DNA of 64,000 nt from Tetramitus jugosus (GCA_937625935.1 OW569349.1:372001-436000); one strand, 5' to 3'; positions 13,801-23,659 are shown, counted from the stretch's first letter. Made by a program: numbers and translations. Notes: a model not told the origin generated them from the letters alone.

Positions 13801-16683
13801 AAGAGCCAGAAAACAAGATCCAAAACAAAAGGTGTCATGAAGATACAGGCAATATTTCGTTCAATTACAGGAATTCTAGACAATTATGAAGGCATATGCA
13901 GAGTTCAGGCGATGATACGCCCTTTTCAACTCTTGGATATGCCACATAGAACTAATAGCATCAATCATATCCCTATTCAATCCTGTCTGCTACAATGTGT
14001 CTCAAGATTTAATTCCGAGTATTGCATCCAGTTATCGACAGTTATTAGGGGATCTCTTGGCAGATGTAAGGACACTTTATCCATCAACATTGTGCAAGAT
14101 TTTCTTCGTTCATATGAACATCATTTATCACTCAATCAAATTGTAACAATTCAGTCAGGAATCAGATCTGCCGCTGAGAACAATTTTGATACTGAAGCAC
14201 ATGGTGGCATACAGCTCTCTGAATATTGTCGAGCAATTACCATACTTGAGGCTGCAACTCGTGGATGTCGCAAAACTGGAGGATATGGGGCGATTCATGT
14301 CACTGTGCTGAATGCAATCACTCGTGGTCGCGAAAAGAGACAGAAAACGAACGAGATCATGAAGATACAAGCATTGTCTCGAGCAATTCAAGACTCTCAG
14401 GATAATTATGAAGATATATGTCGAGTTCAGGCGACTATGTGCACATCTCAATCTTTGAATTTCAATGCTCTGGTCGTTGATCGCATAAGTCAAATCCCTA
14501 TTCAATCATTTCTGAGACAACAACTCGCAAAATTTAATCTCGATTCTTGCGTTCAGTTGTCAGCAATTGTGAGAGGCTCACTTGCCAGAAATAAGGACGC
14601 GTTATTCATCAAAGTTATGCAAGGTCTTACTCGCGCGTCTCAATATCACTCATCATCCGGTCAAACTGCAGTGATTCAATCAAGAATCAGATCTATCCTT
14701 AAGAACAATTTTGATACTGAAAATTTAAGATGCTGTATTTCAAGGACACATGGTGGTGTACACCTATCTGAATATTGTCGAGCAATCGCCATACTAGAGG
14801 CAACCACTCTTGGCGGTCTAAAGGCTGACTCAACCACTCCCCTTGTAACATCGGTGTGTCATATACAAAGTATTGTTCGTTGCGCACAAGTTGGAATCTC
14901 TCCTGTGATTGCATACACTGCCAAGATGTCGTCTTACCTCAGATCATCATCTCTCCATGACACCAACTCAGATATTCTGGTGCACATAATGCAGAGCATC
15001 GTCCGAACTAATCTCAACTCACCAAAGTTGAAATATTCCAATCTAGCTTGTGAAATTCAAACTTCGCTTCAATCATCTGACTTGTGCCAAATGCAGTTGC
15101 ATGGCCAATGTTTGCAGAACTTCATCAAGAATCGAAGTACTAACGACTATTATGAGGAACTAAAATTAGTGCAATCAGTTCTGAAGCAAAGATACGTGAA
15201 CCCAAAGAACACTCAAAACACCTCTAGAATTCAAGCTTTGGTACGACGAGATGTGAATTATATGAGGGTAGAGTTGATTTCATCATTAGAGGCGCATCTC
15301 AGATATGTTCTCTCTGAAGGGTCAAACTTAGCATATGGCATTATTCCTCATCTCCAAGCTGTAATCAAAGCAAATGTTATCAAGGGTGATCATCTCTCGA
15401 GAGAGCAGAATTTAGGAATAATGAAAGCGAGTATTCGACCTTCACATCCGCATAACCATGATCTTAAAGCTATCTCAGACATCGAAGCAGTAATGTCGGC
15501 TGTGAATGATCGAAGTTCCCTGGCACTAGGCATAGTCAAATTAGCTCCCCTATCATCCTTCCGACCAAATGATATGAACTCTTTTACCACACAAATGCAG
15601 GAATCCTTGAGTGTCATTCATTCCTTGATTCAGTCTAGGAATGTTGATATTATCGAACATGGTCGACTGGGACATCTTCAGGCACAATTTTTGCAATCGA
15701 AGGGTGGCTACAAACAGGAACAACTCTCAATAGATAAGCTGAGTTCCTGTTTTGTCGATGTTGATGCTGTGAGGGAAAAGCAGATGGAAATGAGAGTTGT
15801 TCAAAAGCTTGCTAGTACATGTCGGAGAGTTGGAAGACAAGCAAATTCCGCACTTCAGGTAAATTATGTTCGAAAAATACAATCAATCTGCCGCAGGCTG
15901 AACAATTTATTGAATACGAACCACTTAACGGTACAAGCAAGCATGAGATCGAGTACTCAAGATCTTCTCAAGATTATTGCTCCTCTATCTGCAACAATTG
16001 AAAGTACTATGATAACACAACCACGCATTGATTTTCTCCAATCGCTCATTCGAAACTCATTGGCTGAACAATTTGTAGGGAATCAAAACATTGCAACTAT
16101 GCAGAATATTTGTCGCACACACGAACAGGAAGCAAGATTGAGTGGTCTTACTCAATGTATTCATTCCTTGCTATTGAGTCGTGTACTTACCTATCCTTCG
16201 TTGGTGCGATGTATTCAATCCATTATCCTTACAAGGGAATCGATCATAGATTTTAAAGAACTCCATCTACTCGTTCACCTGGCAAGCAGCACTCTGTCCT
16301 ATCCATCTCCTGTGACACCATATTGCATCACAAACGCAGCACTGCAATGTACCAACCGACGAGAAATGATTGATGAGGTAGTTTGTTGTCAGGCCATTAC
16401 ACGCATGGCTCTCGTTCCTCACAACAGGGACAGGGATTCCATTCGTCCAACACCAGAGTCATCCTTCCAGCTGTTGTCCAAACAGCTGATTATCGAGGGC
16501 ATAACATTGTTGAAGAAATATATTTGTGAAGCCACCAAAGTACTTGGTCGCCACTTATGGCAGCGGTACACAATCACTGGGTATGCAAACAACTGCAATA
16601 TGACCTGGCATCGGTCCGTTCAAGCGTCCTCTCTCGTCTACTCTCTTCGCTTTCATCAAAGTGCCTCCGCAGAGCGCAAATAA
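7804..16683 (+). CDS. Giant IQ-like helical repeat protein (2933 residues)
   Basis: Two exons, 7804-9469 and 9548-16683, join in phase over a 78-nt intron with donor GTATGT. The longer open frame upstream begins at TTG, so ATG 7804 is taken as the start. Residues 1-400 are Ser/Asn/His/Gln-rich disorder. Residues about 380-540 are a basic coiled-coil stretch (EEKKRNRMSKQLQKQREIAK). A short folded region spans the splice join (IKRLILRWINSVL), loosely like a calponin-homology domain. The rest, about residues 640-2850, is a long array of 18-24-residue units with core I-Q-x-x-h-R-x-x-L (IQSLIRSSL, IQAIFRSI, IIQNIVRMAL). This resembles degenerate IQ motifs as in ASPM or myosin necks. Between 12.28 and 14.83 kb the units are organised into tandem super-repeats of 175-189 residues. 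Calmodulin-like light-chain binding and a structural role at microtubules or actin are inference. I recognise no orthologue. Confidence 0.7.
12280..14830 (+). repeat. Coding tandem super-repeat, about 180-residue period
   Basis: Inside the IQ-like giant a block recurs with landmarks NNFDTE-LRCCISRT, then LSEYCRAITILEAATR, MKIQAIFR, ICRVQATIR, IQSLLRQQL and CIQLSAIIRSSLGR. Copies of the NNFDT landmark start at 12535, 13066, 13633, 14179 and 14704. The spacing is 531, 567, 546 and 525 nt, all multiples of three. Copies at 13040-13110 and 14680-14750 are almost identical in DNA, which suggests recent duplication or gene conversion. The copy at 14179 lacks the LRCCISRT segment. Confidence 0.85.
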
Positions 16684-16795
16684 AATCATCGGCGAAACAA
16701 CTGTCACTCTTCACATGTCATCACATGCACCAGCAGACACCAAAACAAAAAAGAAAAATCACACAGAAGCACAAAAAGGGATTGAAAATTGGACC

Positions 16796-19700
16796 ATGTC
16801 GTCGTCGTCATCAACAACCACCAATCATCATTACAGCAACAACAATAACAACTCATGGTGCCAAGTCTATTGTATCTGTATTGCTGAATTCGATATATTG
16901 AAGGGCAATACACTGTCGTACACGTATCCGACTCACATTGACCTCAACAATGAATATCAGAAAAATATAGGTGACATGTGTCTCATGGACGGATCACACA
17001 TGTACAAGGAAGACATGAGTTACCTGTTTTTGAAGATGACACCGAATCAGCAACAAGCATTCTCTATGAACAACAGTCGGCAGCACAACAAGAGTAGTAC
17101 GTCGATATCATCACCCACGACAACATCTCCACTATCACCTACAAATACAAATAGTAGTAGTAGTAGTAGTAGTAGTGATGATCAACAGCAACAACAGCAA
17201 CAACATCAACAACAGTACATTTATGGCACCATTCTCTTTCAAAACAAAAAGGACGATACAGTCAAGAGAGGTGCCATTCAAAAATCACTCGTCCTATTCA
17301 GTCAACAACCCATTTTCAGTGTGTGGGAACCCATGATGCGATGCACACTCAATTACATTATGAATCACTCACCCAACGATCCACTGTCAGCCATGAAACT
17401 ATTGTTTGACACGGTCAAGAGCAGTGATCTCACTCAAAAACTGAGCATTTCACTGTTTAATCAAGAAACGTTCACAATCAAGAAACCAGTGTTGACAGAG
17501 CATGATGCCTATCTGTACATGGGCAATGTGAGTCTGTTGTCGCTCGTAAAACGATTCAAGAATGATGTCATGCACCTATGGTATGCTCTGTTGTGCAACA
17601 AGAGGATCATGGTGATTGGAACACCGGGGAAACAAGTGGCCAACTGTTGCATGAGTTGTCCATTGTTGGTGCATCCGTGTTGCTATGGTTTCGATGGTGT
17701 GTTGACACCGTATGTGCCATTGACTGATTTGGACACTGTGTTGACGAGTAAGCGATTCATTTGCGGTAGTACGAATCAGTTGTTTGAGACGAGGCAGGAC
17801 TGGTGGGATGTTTGTGCCTCCTTTTCCAGCAATCAAATCATTATATCAAAACAGTTTCGCCCATTGAGCATACTGACTGCGCGAGACAAGGAATTCATGA
17901 TGAATGTATTGAGCGGTATCGAAGACGGCAGAGGAGAACAGTGGGTGCGTCAACAATTCTCTCAAATGACACTCCGATTCTTCCAAATGATCAAATCGGA
18001 CACACTTCCAAAGACGGATCATATGCAACTTGTGGTCAATACGATTATGGTGCAGACAGAGTGGTGGGACACGTATCAATCATATGTTGCGTCTGTTGAG
18101 AAGGAGAAGGCGTTATGTGAGGGAAGTGCCTCGGCACATGACAGGAGATCAGCTGTGGATCTGTTTCGATCCATCCATGAGAATCAAATGGAGCAGGAGG
18201 TGTTGGACAGAGTGAGAACCGTGTTCGAATTGTCAAAGGTGTTGGATGAAGACATTTCTCAAGTGAATGAGCTGTTATCGTCCCCTTCATCATCCGATAT
18301 CATTGTTGTTGTGTCTGGTTGGCTCAAAGATGACAACAGTCAGTTCAGAAAGTACGCTGCGAGTATTATGGCTTCGTTTGCTGGTTGTGTCAAGGGATTG
18401 TTAACCATATCCTCGCAAGCAATACAGAAGACGGATGACAACAAAACAAGTGTCATTCTGGAGTCCATTATCGATTTGTTGACAGATGATATGCCCAATG
18501 TGAGATCAAGAGGCACTTACACCGTGTATAAGATGAGTAATCTGTTTGTGGGATGCAAGGTGCTTTTGACTAGCGAGCGAAACTTTGAAGACACCCTAAG
18601 GAAAATTATTTTGAGCACGAGTGATGACACGATGACTAGAACGTATGCTGCACTCTCGTTGGCTCAACTGTACCAGTATATGCCCGATGCAATGATCAAG
18701 AGAATGAAAAATGATTGGATTTATGAAATTCATGACTTAGCATTTGTTGCAACGGATATTCAATTGCAAGAAGCTCTCTATCGCTTGCTGAGTGTCGTGC
18801 TACCATTGTTGAATCAGTCGACAACTAACTCTAGTGACCAATTCAAGTATTCCATGCAGCAACTCCCAGCAAATCCAAAGGCTGTACAACTTGTCGCATC
18901 AATGAGAAACAAGTACAAACTCAATGAAGCGCTCAAGAAGTGTCAACAGGAACTGACAGAGCATCCTCACTTCCCCTTGCACTTATCGCTGGCCAATGCA
19001 GTTTTCACCTTGACTCAACACATGACTCATTGGAAAAAGCAAGGTCACGAGCTCTATGCTTGCTCCAGTGCTCAATTTCTGACAACTCTGTGTGGCCACG
19101 AATACTGCAAGTCTCAAATATTGACCTATGGAGTACTGGAGGACATGATCATTCCAGTTCTTCAGGACAAACAAGTAACAGCATTTAGTCTCTGTGTGTT
19201 GCATCTCCTGTTGGCACTATTGTCGCGTTATGAAGACGTAACACACCAATTCAATCAGTTTGGAGGCATTGCAGACCTATCGACATTCATTCTCAACAAC
19301 TTCCATAATCCTCTGCTATCACAGTATACCCAAACAGCAATCGAATGCCTAAAGATTACTCTTCTTTCACTAAGTCGGATTGAGCGGGAGGTTATACGGA
19401 ACATGTACGAGAATAATGATATGTATGACGAGGAATTTGAGTTTGTGAAATCGAATCCACTGCACTTGGTAGATGCCACGATAGAACTGCATCAGAATTG
19501 TTACATACAACTCATGCAGCAGTGTACAGACAAGTTAACACTCATTAGTAGCAATGCGCTGACATTGGGAGCTGTCTCGCGTCACAGCACATCTTCTACA
19601 CCTCATCAGGATACCAGCAGTGACGATTATCCACAAGTGTTGCAACTGCAGCGATCACCCTCAATCGTGAAACGTAAGAGAACACTGAATGGAACAGATA

Positions 19701-19939
19701 TCCCAGTAGCAGCGAACAGAACTTCCGTATCGTCATCACTGTCCCTGTCGGATGAAGATGACTATGAAGATGGCGAAGATGAATTGTTCATTGAAGAATT
19801 GAAACCATCCATGACTCCGATTGTATCCTCGCGAATGACTCAATTCTTTGCAGAGATGAACAAGTGCCGCGTCGATGATTTATTGAGAGACAAATTGAAC
19901 GATGCTCTGTCTACGTTGAAACAACTATCGCCAATGTGA
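16796..19939 (+). CDS. DENN-domain protein with C-terminal ARM/HEAT region
   Basis: A single open frame of 1047 residues from ATG 16796; an in-frame ATG at 16715 would add 27 residues but lies only 31 bp after the upstream stop. The N-terminal part has an upstream-DENN segment (VYCICIAEFDILKGNTLSYT; YGTILFQNKK; KRGAIQKSLVLFSQQPIF) and a core DENN segment (LSLVKRFKNDVMHLWYALLC; RIMVIGTPGKQVANCC; LTPYVPLTD; ICGSTNQLFETRQDWWDV), most like the DENND6/AVL9 branch. DENN modules act as Rab GEFs or Arf effectors in membrane traffic. From about residue 480 on it becomes alpha-solenoid-like (VVSGWLKDDNSQFRKYAASI; LTDDMPNVRSRGTYTVYKM), consistent with ARM/HEAT repeats, and it ends in an acidic tail. Gln/Ser runs interrupt the DENN part. 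The Rab partner cannot be read from sequence. Confidence 0.75.
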   Translation: MSSSSSTTTNHHYSNNNNNSWCQVYCICIAEFDILKGNTLSYTYPTHIDLNNEYQKNIGDMCLMDGSHMYKEDMSYLFLKMTPNQQQAFSMNNSRQHNKSSTSISSPTTTSPLSPTNTNSSSSSSSSDDQQQQQQQHQQQYIYGTILFQNKKDDTVKRGAIQKSLVLFSQQPIFSVWEPMMRCTLNYIMNHSPNDPLSAMKLLFDTVKSSDLTQKLSISLFNQETFTIKKPVLTEHDAYLYMGNVSLLSLVKRFKNDVMHLWYALLCNKRIMVIGTPGKQVANCCMSCPLLVHPCCYGFDGVLTPYVPLTDLDTVLTSKRFICGSTNQLFETRQDWWDVCASFSSNQIIISKQFRPLSILTARDKEFMMNVLSGIEDGRGEQWVRQQFSQMTLRFFQMIKSDTLPKTDHMQLVVNTIMVQTEWWDTYQSYVASVEKEKALCEGSASAHDRRSAVDLFRSIHENQMEQEVLDRVRTVFELSKVLDEDISQVNELLSSPSSSDIIVVVSGWLKDDNSQFRKYAASIMASFAGCVKGLLTISSQAIQKTDDNKTSVILESIIDLLTDDMPNVRSRGTYTVYKMSNLFVGCKVLLTSERNFEDTLRKIILSTSDDTMTRTYAALSLAQLYQYMPDAMIKRMKNDWIYEIHDLAFVATDIQLQEALYRLLSVVLPLLNQSTTNSSDQFKYSMQQLPANPKAVQLVASMRNKYKLNEALKKCQQELTEHPHFPLHLSLANAVFTLTQHMTHWKKQGHELYACSSAQFLTTLCGHEYCKSQILTYGVLEDMIIPVLQDKQVTAFSLCVLHLLLALLSRYEDVTHQFNQFGGIADLSTFILNNFHNPLLSQYTQTAIECLKITLLSLSRIEREVIRNMYENNDMYDEEFEFVKSNPLHLVDATIELHQNCYIQLMQQCTDKLTLISSNALTLGAVSRHSTSSTPHQDTSSDDYPQVLQLQRSPSIVKRKRTLNGTDIPVAANRTSVSSSLSLSDEDDYEDGEDELFIEELKPSMTPIVSSRMTQFFAEMNKCRVDDLLRDKLNDALSTLKQLSPM

Positions 19940-19958
19940 TTGAAACCAGACACAATCC

Positions 19959-19964
19959 AATAAA
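19959..19964 (+). terminator. AATAAA polyadenylation signal candidate for the DENN gene
   Basis: AATAAA lies 20 nt past the stop codon of the DENN gene in a short A/T-rich 3' region. Whether this lineage uses the canonical hexamer is not established from the window. Confidence 0.35.
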
Positions 19965-20035
19965 ACTGACATCTCTTACTTTACAACAACATTTACAAAC
20001 ACTTCCTTTAGAGATTTACGTTTGAAGTTTCAACA

Positions 20036-20191
20036 TCAATGATAAACAGTTGTTGGAGTTGATTTTTTGGTGATGGACCGATAGGCAGAAACACCCAATG
20101 GTGCGACAATCACCATGACGATCAAGAACAGACCAATCAAATATCCACCCGTATGAAGAGAAATCCCAGCAGTCGCTTCTGTTCCAGTCAT
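20036..20191 (-). CDS. 51-residue single-pass membrane peptide, unknown
   Basis: From ATG 20191 the frame codes a short polar N-terminus, one strong hydrophobic segment (GGYLIGLFLIVMVIVAPLGV, about residues 15-34) and a basic Ser/Thr tail. The longer frame upstream begins at TTG and is not used. It sits between the convergent DENN stop (96 bp away) and the glutaredoxin stop (80 bp away), so it would need its own promoter in a tiny gap. A clean membrane helix with a basic cytosolic flank argues for a real microprotein, but I recognise no family and chance cannot be excluded. Confidence 0.45.
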   Translation of the reverse strand: MTGTEATAGISLHTGGYLIGLFLIVMVIVAPLGVSAYRSITKKSTPTTVYH

Positions 20192-20271
20192 TTTCTGATA
20201 CGATGTACGTGTTGATGTTTTATTTTTGAGTTTTTTTGGGTGGATACCACCAAACAAAGATCTTTCCTCTC

Positions 20272-20589
20272 TTACTGTTGGATGACGAACTCTTCGGCCA
20301 ACAATTCTGCCAATGCTCCCTTTTGAAGCAAAGCTTGTGTGTCGCTGTTTCCACCAATGAACTTTCTGTTGATCCAGACAGATGGAACAGTTCTTTGACC
20401 AGTCATCTTTGCTAATTCGTTTTGGATTTCTGATCCGTTGGACATGGAGTCAAGCTCAATGGCTTTGAATCCTTCTCCCAATGTCTTGAAAAGCTTCTTG
20501 ACAGATACGCAGTATGGACATGAAGTCTTGGAGAAGACGACAATCTTGTGAGCATTGATCACGGAGTTGATAAATTCCTTGCTGGACAT
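20272..20589 (-). CDS. Dithiol glutaredoxin
   Basis: A 105-residue class I glutaredoxin using glutathione to reduce protein disulfides and mixed disulfides. The CPYC active site is at residues 24-27 after SKTS. The cis-proline TVP motif (QRTVPSVWI) and the GG-N-SD glutathione-binding turn (IGGNSD) are in place, and length is standard for the family. The start is ATG 20589. The frame stays open upstream to an in-frame ATG at 20709, giving a possible 40-residue leader rich in Arg/Lys/Gln with no Asp or Glu. The DnaJ gene on the same strand ends just above that ATG. Confidence 0.93.
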   Translation of the reverse strand: MSSKEFINSVINAHKIVVFSKTSCPYCVSVKKLFKTLGEGFKAIELDSMSNGSEIQNELAKMTGQRTVPSVWINRKFIGGNSDTQALLQKGALAELLAEEFVIQQ

Positions 20590-20720
20590 TATGGTTAGTT
20601 GATAATTTTGTTTTTGTTGTTGTGGAAGAACTGGATTTTTGCTTTTGTGTGAGATCGGCAGAGGCATGGGTCGAATGCGCGTACGAATACCATGGAAGAA
20701 ATAGCGCATCGACTCCAAGT

Positions 20721-22268
20721 TTATTGTTGGGCGCACATGGAAGGCATGAAGCCCTTCTTTCTTTCCGACCGTCGTTTGGAAGACCTCACTTCCTCATTCT
20801 GTGCATTTTCTGATGAACTGCCGTTGCTATTGCGAGCACTGCTGGTGTTGGGTCTGTACGGTTGCTTGTATCGAACACCATCATAATGACCAGGTTCAAA
20901 TCGCACATGCTTGATCCGCACGTCACTACTGCTCTCTGGTTTATCTTTTGTGTTTGCATCGTCATCTTCTATTGTACGCTGCTCCTTTCTCCACTGCTCT
21001 GTTTGTAGCTTGAGCGATTCAACAACTGGAATGCTGGAACTCTTTCTTCGACTATTGGGATCCATGAGCAACCGTAGATAGCTCTTCATTTCAGCATTGA
21101 GATGCATTGGAAACACAACTTCAAACAGCACGACCAGAGCACCTCTCTTTGTTGGTTCTGTTGACTGAGGGCTCTTGTCCTCTGACGATGCTGCATTGAT
21201 CAGATTGGGATTGTAGATGGGCATTCCCTCACCTAAAATGGCCTTAGCCATACCGGGCTGTATCACTTCATCTACTGTTACGTGAAGTTTTTGAGTCGGG
21301 TCGAGAGTGTCTAGAGTGAGATCGAATCCTGTCAATGCCTCCAACAGAGTAATCGATTTTGTAATATACAAGTCATCTCCCTTGCGAGAGAAGACTGGAT
21401 GGTCAACCTGCTGTACAATAAATATTAAATCGGCTGTAATCTTACCAGGCCATTCATCACCTTCTCCCTTGAGTACAATTTTTTGTCCGTGTCTCATTCC
21501 AGGATAGATCTTGACGTGAATAGTCTTCTTTTGATTCATGAGTTGTCGACCCTTGCAGTCCGAACACTTTTCAGTGATAAATTGCCCTCGACCTTCACAG
21601 TCCGTACACTTGGACGAGAATTGTTGAACAATGCCTCTGGGCAACGTTCTTCGAATCACTCTGATGCCCGTTCCTTTGCATGCCTTACAAAAGAAGACAT
21701 GCTTGGGTGATTTGGCACCTGTGCCCTTACAGGTACCACAAATTACAGTTCTTGTTGTTGTGAAAGGTCTCACAGCACCACTAAACAACTCATTCAACGT
21801 GACTTCAATCGGTATAAACACATCTTCTCTCTTGTTGTGAAAGCGCTGAGTCGCATCAGCAGACGAATGATTGAACAATGTCTGGAAAAAATCATTGCCA
21901 AACGTTTCTGTAAACAGACCACCGTCTGTGAAGAATGTTGCATCGCCACCAAACGACGACGATCCACCTGCATTGTTCTGCTGCTTCAATCCCTCGACTC
22001 CAAATCGATCATATACATCTCTCTTGTACACGTCACACAGTGTTTCATATGCTTCTGTAATCTTGGAAAACCGATCTGCACATGCTTCTCTCTGAGACTC
22101 CGGGTTGCGATCAGGATGATATTGGAAAGCTAATTTTCGATAAGCTTTCTTGATCATCTCATCAGTGGCATCTCTGCTCACTCCCAACAAGTGATAATAG
22201 TCATCATCAATGTTATCACCACCACGGCTGCTATTTTGTTGTTGTGAGCGTCGCTGCTGTTGTTGCAT
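20721..22268 (-). CDS. Class A (type I) DnaJ/Hsp40 co-chaperone
   Basis: 515 residues. The J domain lies at about residues 23-92 with helix II AYRKLAFQYHPDRN containing the HPD triad that stimulates Hsp70 ATPase. A short Gly/Ser/Phe linker follows. The zinc-finger region (about 175-245) has four CxxC pairs (CGTCKGTG, CKACKGTG, CTDCEGRG, CSDCKGRQ); the last lacks the usual final GxG. The C-terminal substrate-binding beta domains follow (IYPGMRHGQKIVLKGEGDEWPG; DLYITKSITLLEALTGF; LGEGMP). The tail is basic (KRRSERKKG) with no CaaX prenylation signal, unlike DNAJA1/Ydj1. No targeting leader is evident; the N-terminus is Gln-rich. It lies divergently 108 bp from the mL44-like gene. Confidence 0.93.
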   Translation of the reverse strand: MQQQQRRSQQQNSSRGGDNIDDDYYHLLGVSRDATDEMIKKAYRKLAFQYHPDRNPESQREACADRFSKITEAYETLCDVYKRDVYDRFGVEGLKQQNNAGGSSSFGGDATFFTDGGLFTETFGNDFFQTLFNHSSADATQRFHNKREDVFIPIEVTLNELFSGAVRPFTTTRTVICGTCKGTGAKSPKHVFFCKACKGTGIRVIRRTLPRGIVQQFSSKCTDCEGRGQFITEKCSDCKGRQLMNQKKTIHVKIYPGMRHGQKIVLKGEGDEWPGKITADLIFIVQQVDHPVFSRKGDDLYITKSITLLEALTGFDLTLDTLDPTQKLHVTVDEVIQPGMAKAILGEGMPIYNPNLINAASSEDKSPQSTEPTKRGALVVLFEVVFPMHLNAEMKSYLRLLMDPNSRRKSSSIPVVESLKLQTEQWRKEQRTIEDDDANTKDKPESSSDVRIKHVRFEPGHYDGVRYKQPYRPNTSSARNSNGSSSENAQNEEVRSSKRRSERKKGFMPSMCAQQ

Positions 22269-22376
22269 GTGTTTGTTGTGTTGTTTTCCATCTGGTTCAA
22301 CAACAGAGAGAAAGCTTCAACGAACTGCAAGACGCAAAAACAATTCACAACAAACAAAAATTATTCGAATCACATC

Positions 22377-23630
22377 ATGTTTGCTGCAGCATTGTCAAAG
22401 AAAAGTAGTATTGGTAGGCGATGGTCTCATCATCTTCACCATCAGATGACACACCTCTGTGCATCTCAACCTGTAGCCACCATGTTCACCAATCATTCTA
22501 TTGTTTCACCAGCACCACCATCCTCACTTCACCTCCTCCATTCTTCTCGTCTACAACAGCAACAACCATTCTCCTCTCTCAAAATGAGTCAAAAAGAATA
22601 TCGAACCACCACGACTAGAATTCCTACCAATGAGCAGACAACAACAAAAACAACAATAGCTTCTTCCCCCACTGATGATTCCACCACAATCACCGCGCCC
22701 AACAATAATCAACTCATGGTTCAGAGACTGAGTGAAATTATCAAGAAGGCTTCCATTCCACTCTCACCACCATCCAATCACGATACTTTACCATCATCAT
22801 CATTGAATGCGACTGCTGCTGTTGGTCGTAGTGCTAGTGCTAGTAGTGAAGAGGAATATGAACAATTGTTGACCATCATATTGAATCTGACACAAGAGAC
22901 CAAGCACGAGTCTCGCAAGTGTGAACACATGGGCAGAGCAGTTGTCAAAATGTGTTGTGCAGACTACTTGTACTCTCATTTTGTAAACATGAGTGCATTG
23001 CAGATGGAAGCTGTGTTGAATCAGTTTATTAGTCCATTGAATATGATGGATGTGGCACGTGCACTCCAATTGAACACCATTTTCTCTCCTCATGAGGAAT
23101 ATATAGAGATTGATGTGACTGATGAGAACACAATGGATGTGGGAGTCAGAGGTCATGAGCGAATGGTCACAGGAACCTTGTTGCGATTGATTGGAGCCAT
23201 CTATTTCACCAATGGTTTGCATATTGTACGACGGTTCATCTCCTCACATATTCTGAGTCGAAGTGTCGATATTTCATCGCTGTTGGAATCGTTTGACCCA
23301 GTCAAGGACCTCAAGGAGCTGTTGCGATCAGGTCAAATGAGAGACCATGCGTATGAGCAGTTGGTATTTGAGACTGTGCAATCAAAGGGAACTCTTTCGA
23401 ACTCAACAGCAGCAGCAGAACACAATCCACTGCACGATGACTCCTCTGATTTGGTTACGGTTCATGCGAGAGTCCAAGAGGATGTTATTGGTTTTGGATC
23501 TGGGTACACGAAAAAGATTGCTGACATGAGAGCAGCACAGGATGCACTCAACAAGCACTATACCAAGTACGATAATCGAATGACACCGATTCAATTGGAA
23601 CAACGCCAAGCGCTATTGAGTAAGAATTAA
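22377..23630 (+). CDS. mL44-like mitochondrial ribosomal protein (inactive RNase III fold plus dsRBD)
   Basis: 417 residues from ATG 22377; the longer frame upstream is not ATG-initiated and overlaps the DnaJ start. The N-terminus (MFAAALSKKSSIGRRWSHHL) looks like a mitochondrial leader. A long Ser/Thr/Pro-rich stretch follows, then an RNase III-like helical domain (EEEYEQLLTIILNL; KCEHMGRAVVKM; GTLLRLIGAIYFTNGLHIV) and a double-stranded-RNA-binding domain (VHARVQEDVIGFGSGYTKKIADMR with the final AAQDAL helix). In the RNase III signature E-x-L-E-x-L-G-D the Asp is Arg here, so cleavage is unlikely. That combination is typical of mL44. An organellar RNase III relative is the alternative. Confidence 0.65.
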   Translation: MFAAALSKKSSIGRRWSHHLHHQMTHLCASQPVATMFTNHSIVSPAPPSSLHLLHSSRLQQQQPFSSLKMSQKEYRTTTTRIPTNEQTTTKTTIASSPTDDSTTITAPNNNQLMVQRLSEIIKKASIPLSPPSNHDTLPSSSLNATAAVGRSASASSEEEYEQLLTIILNLTQETKHESRKCEHMGRAVVKMCCADYLYSHFVNMSALQMEAVLNQFISPLNMMDVARALQLNTIFSPHEEYIEIDVTDENTMDVGVRGHERMVTGTLLRLIGAIYFTNGLHIVRRFISSHILSRSVDISSLLESFDPVKDLKELLRSGQMRDHAYEQLVFETVQSKGTLSNSTAAAEHNPLHDDSSDLVTVHARVQEDVIGFGSGYTKKIADMRAAQDALNKHYTKYDNRMTPIQLEQRQALLSKN

Positions 23631-23659
23631 TTTGTTCATGAATGTGTGTCACAACAAGA

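Noticed and set aside
16715-16795. Earlier ATG of the DENN gene at 16715
   Set aside because: It lies 31 bp past the upstream stop, and the added 27 residues are Lys/Thr-rich and look like 5' UTR; kept only as an alternative.
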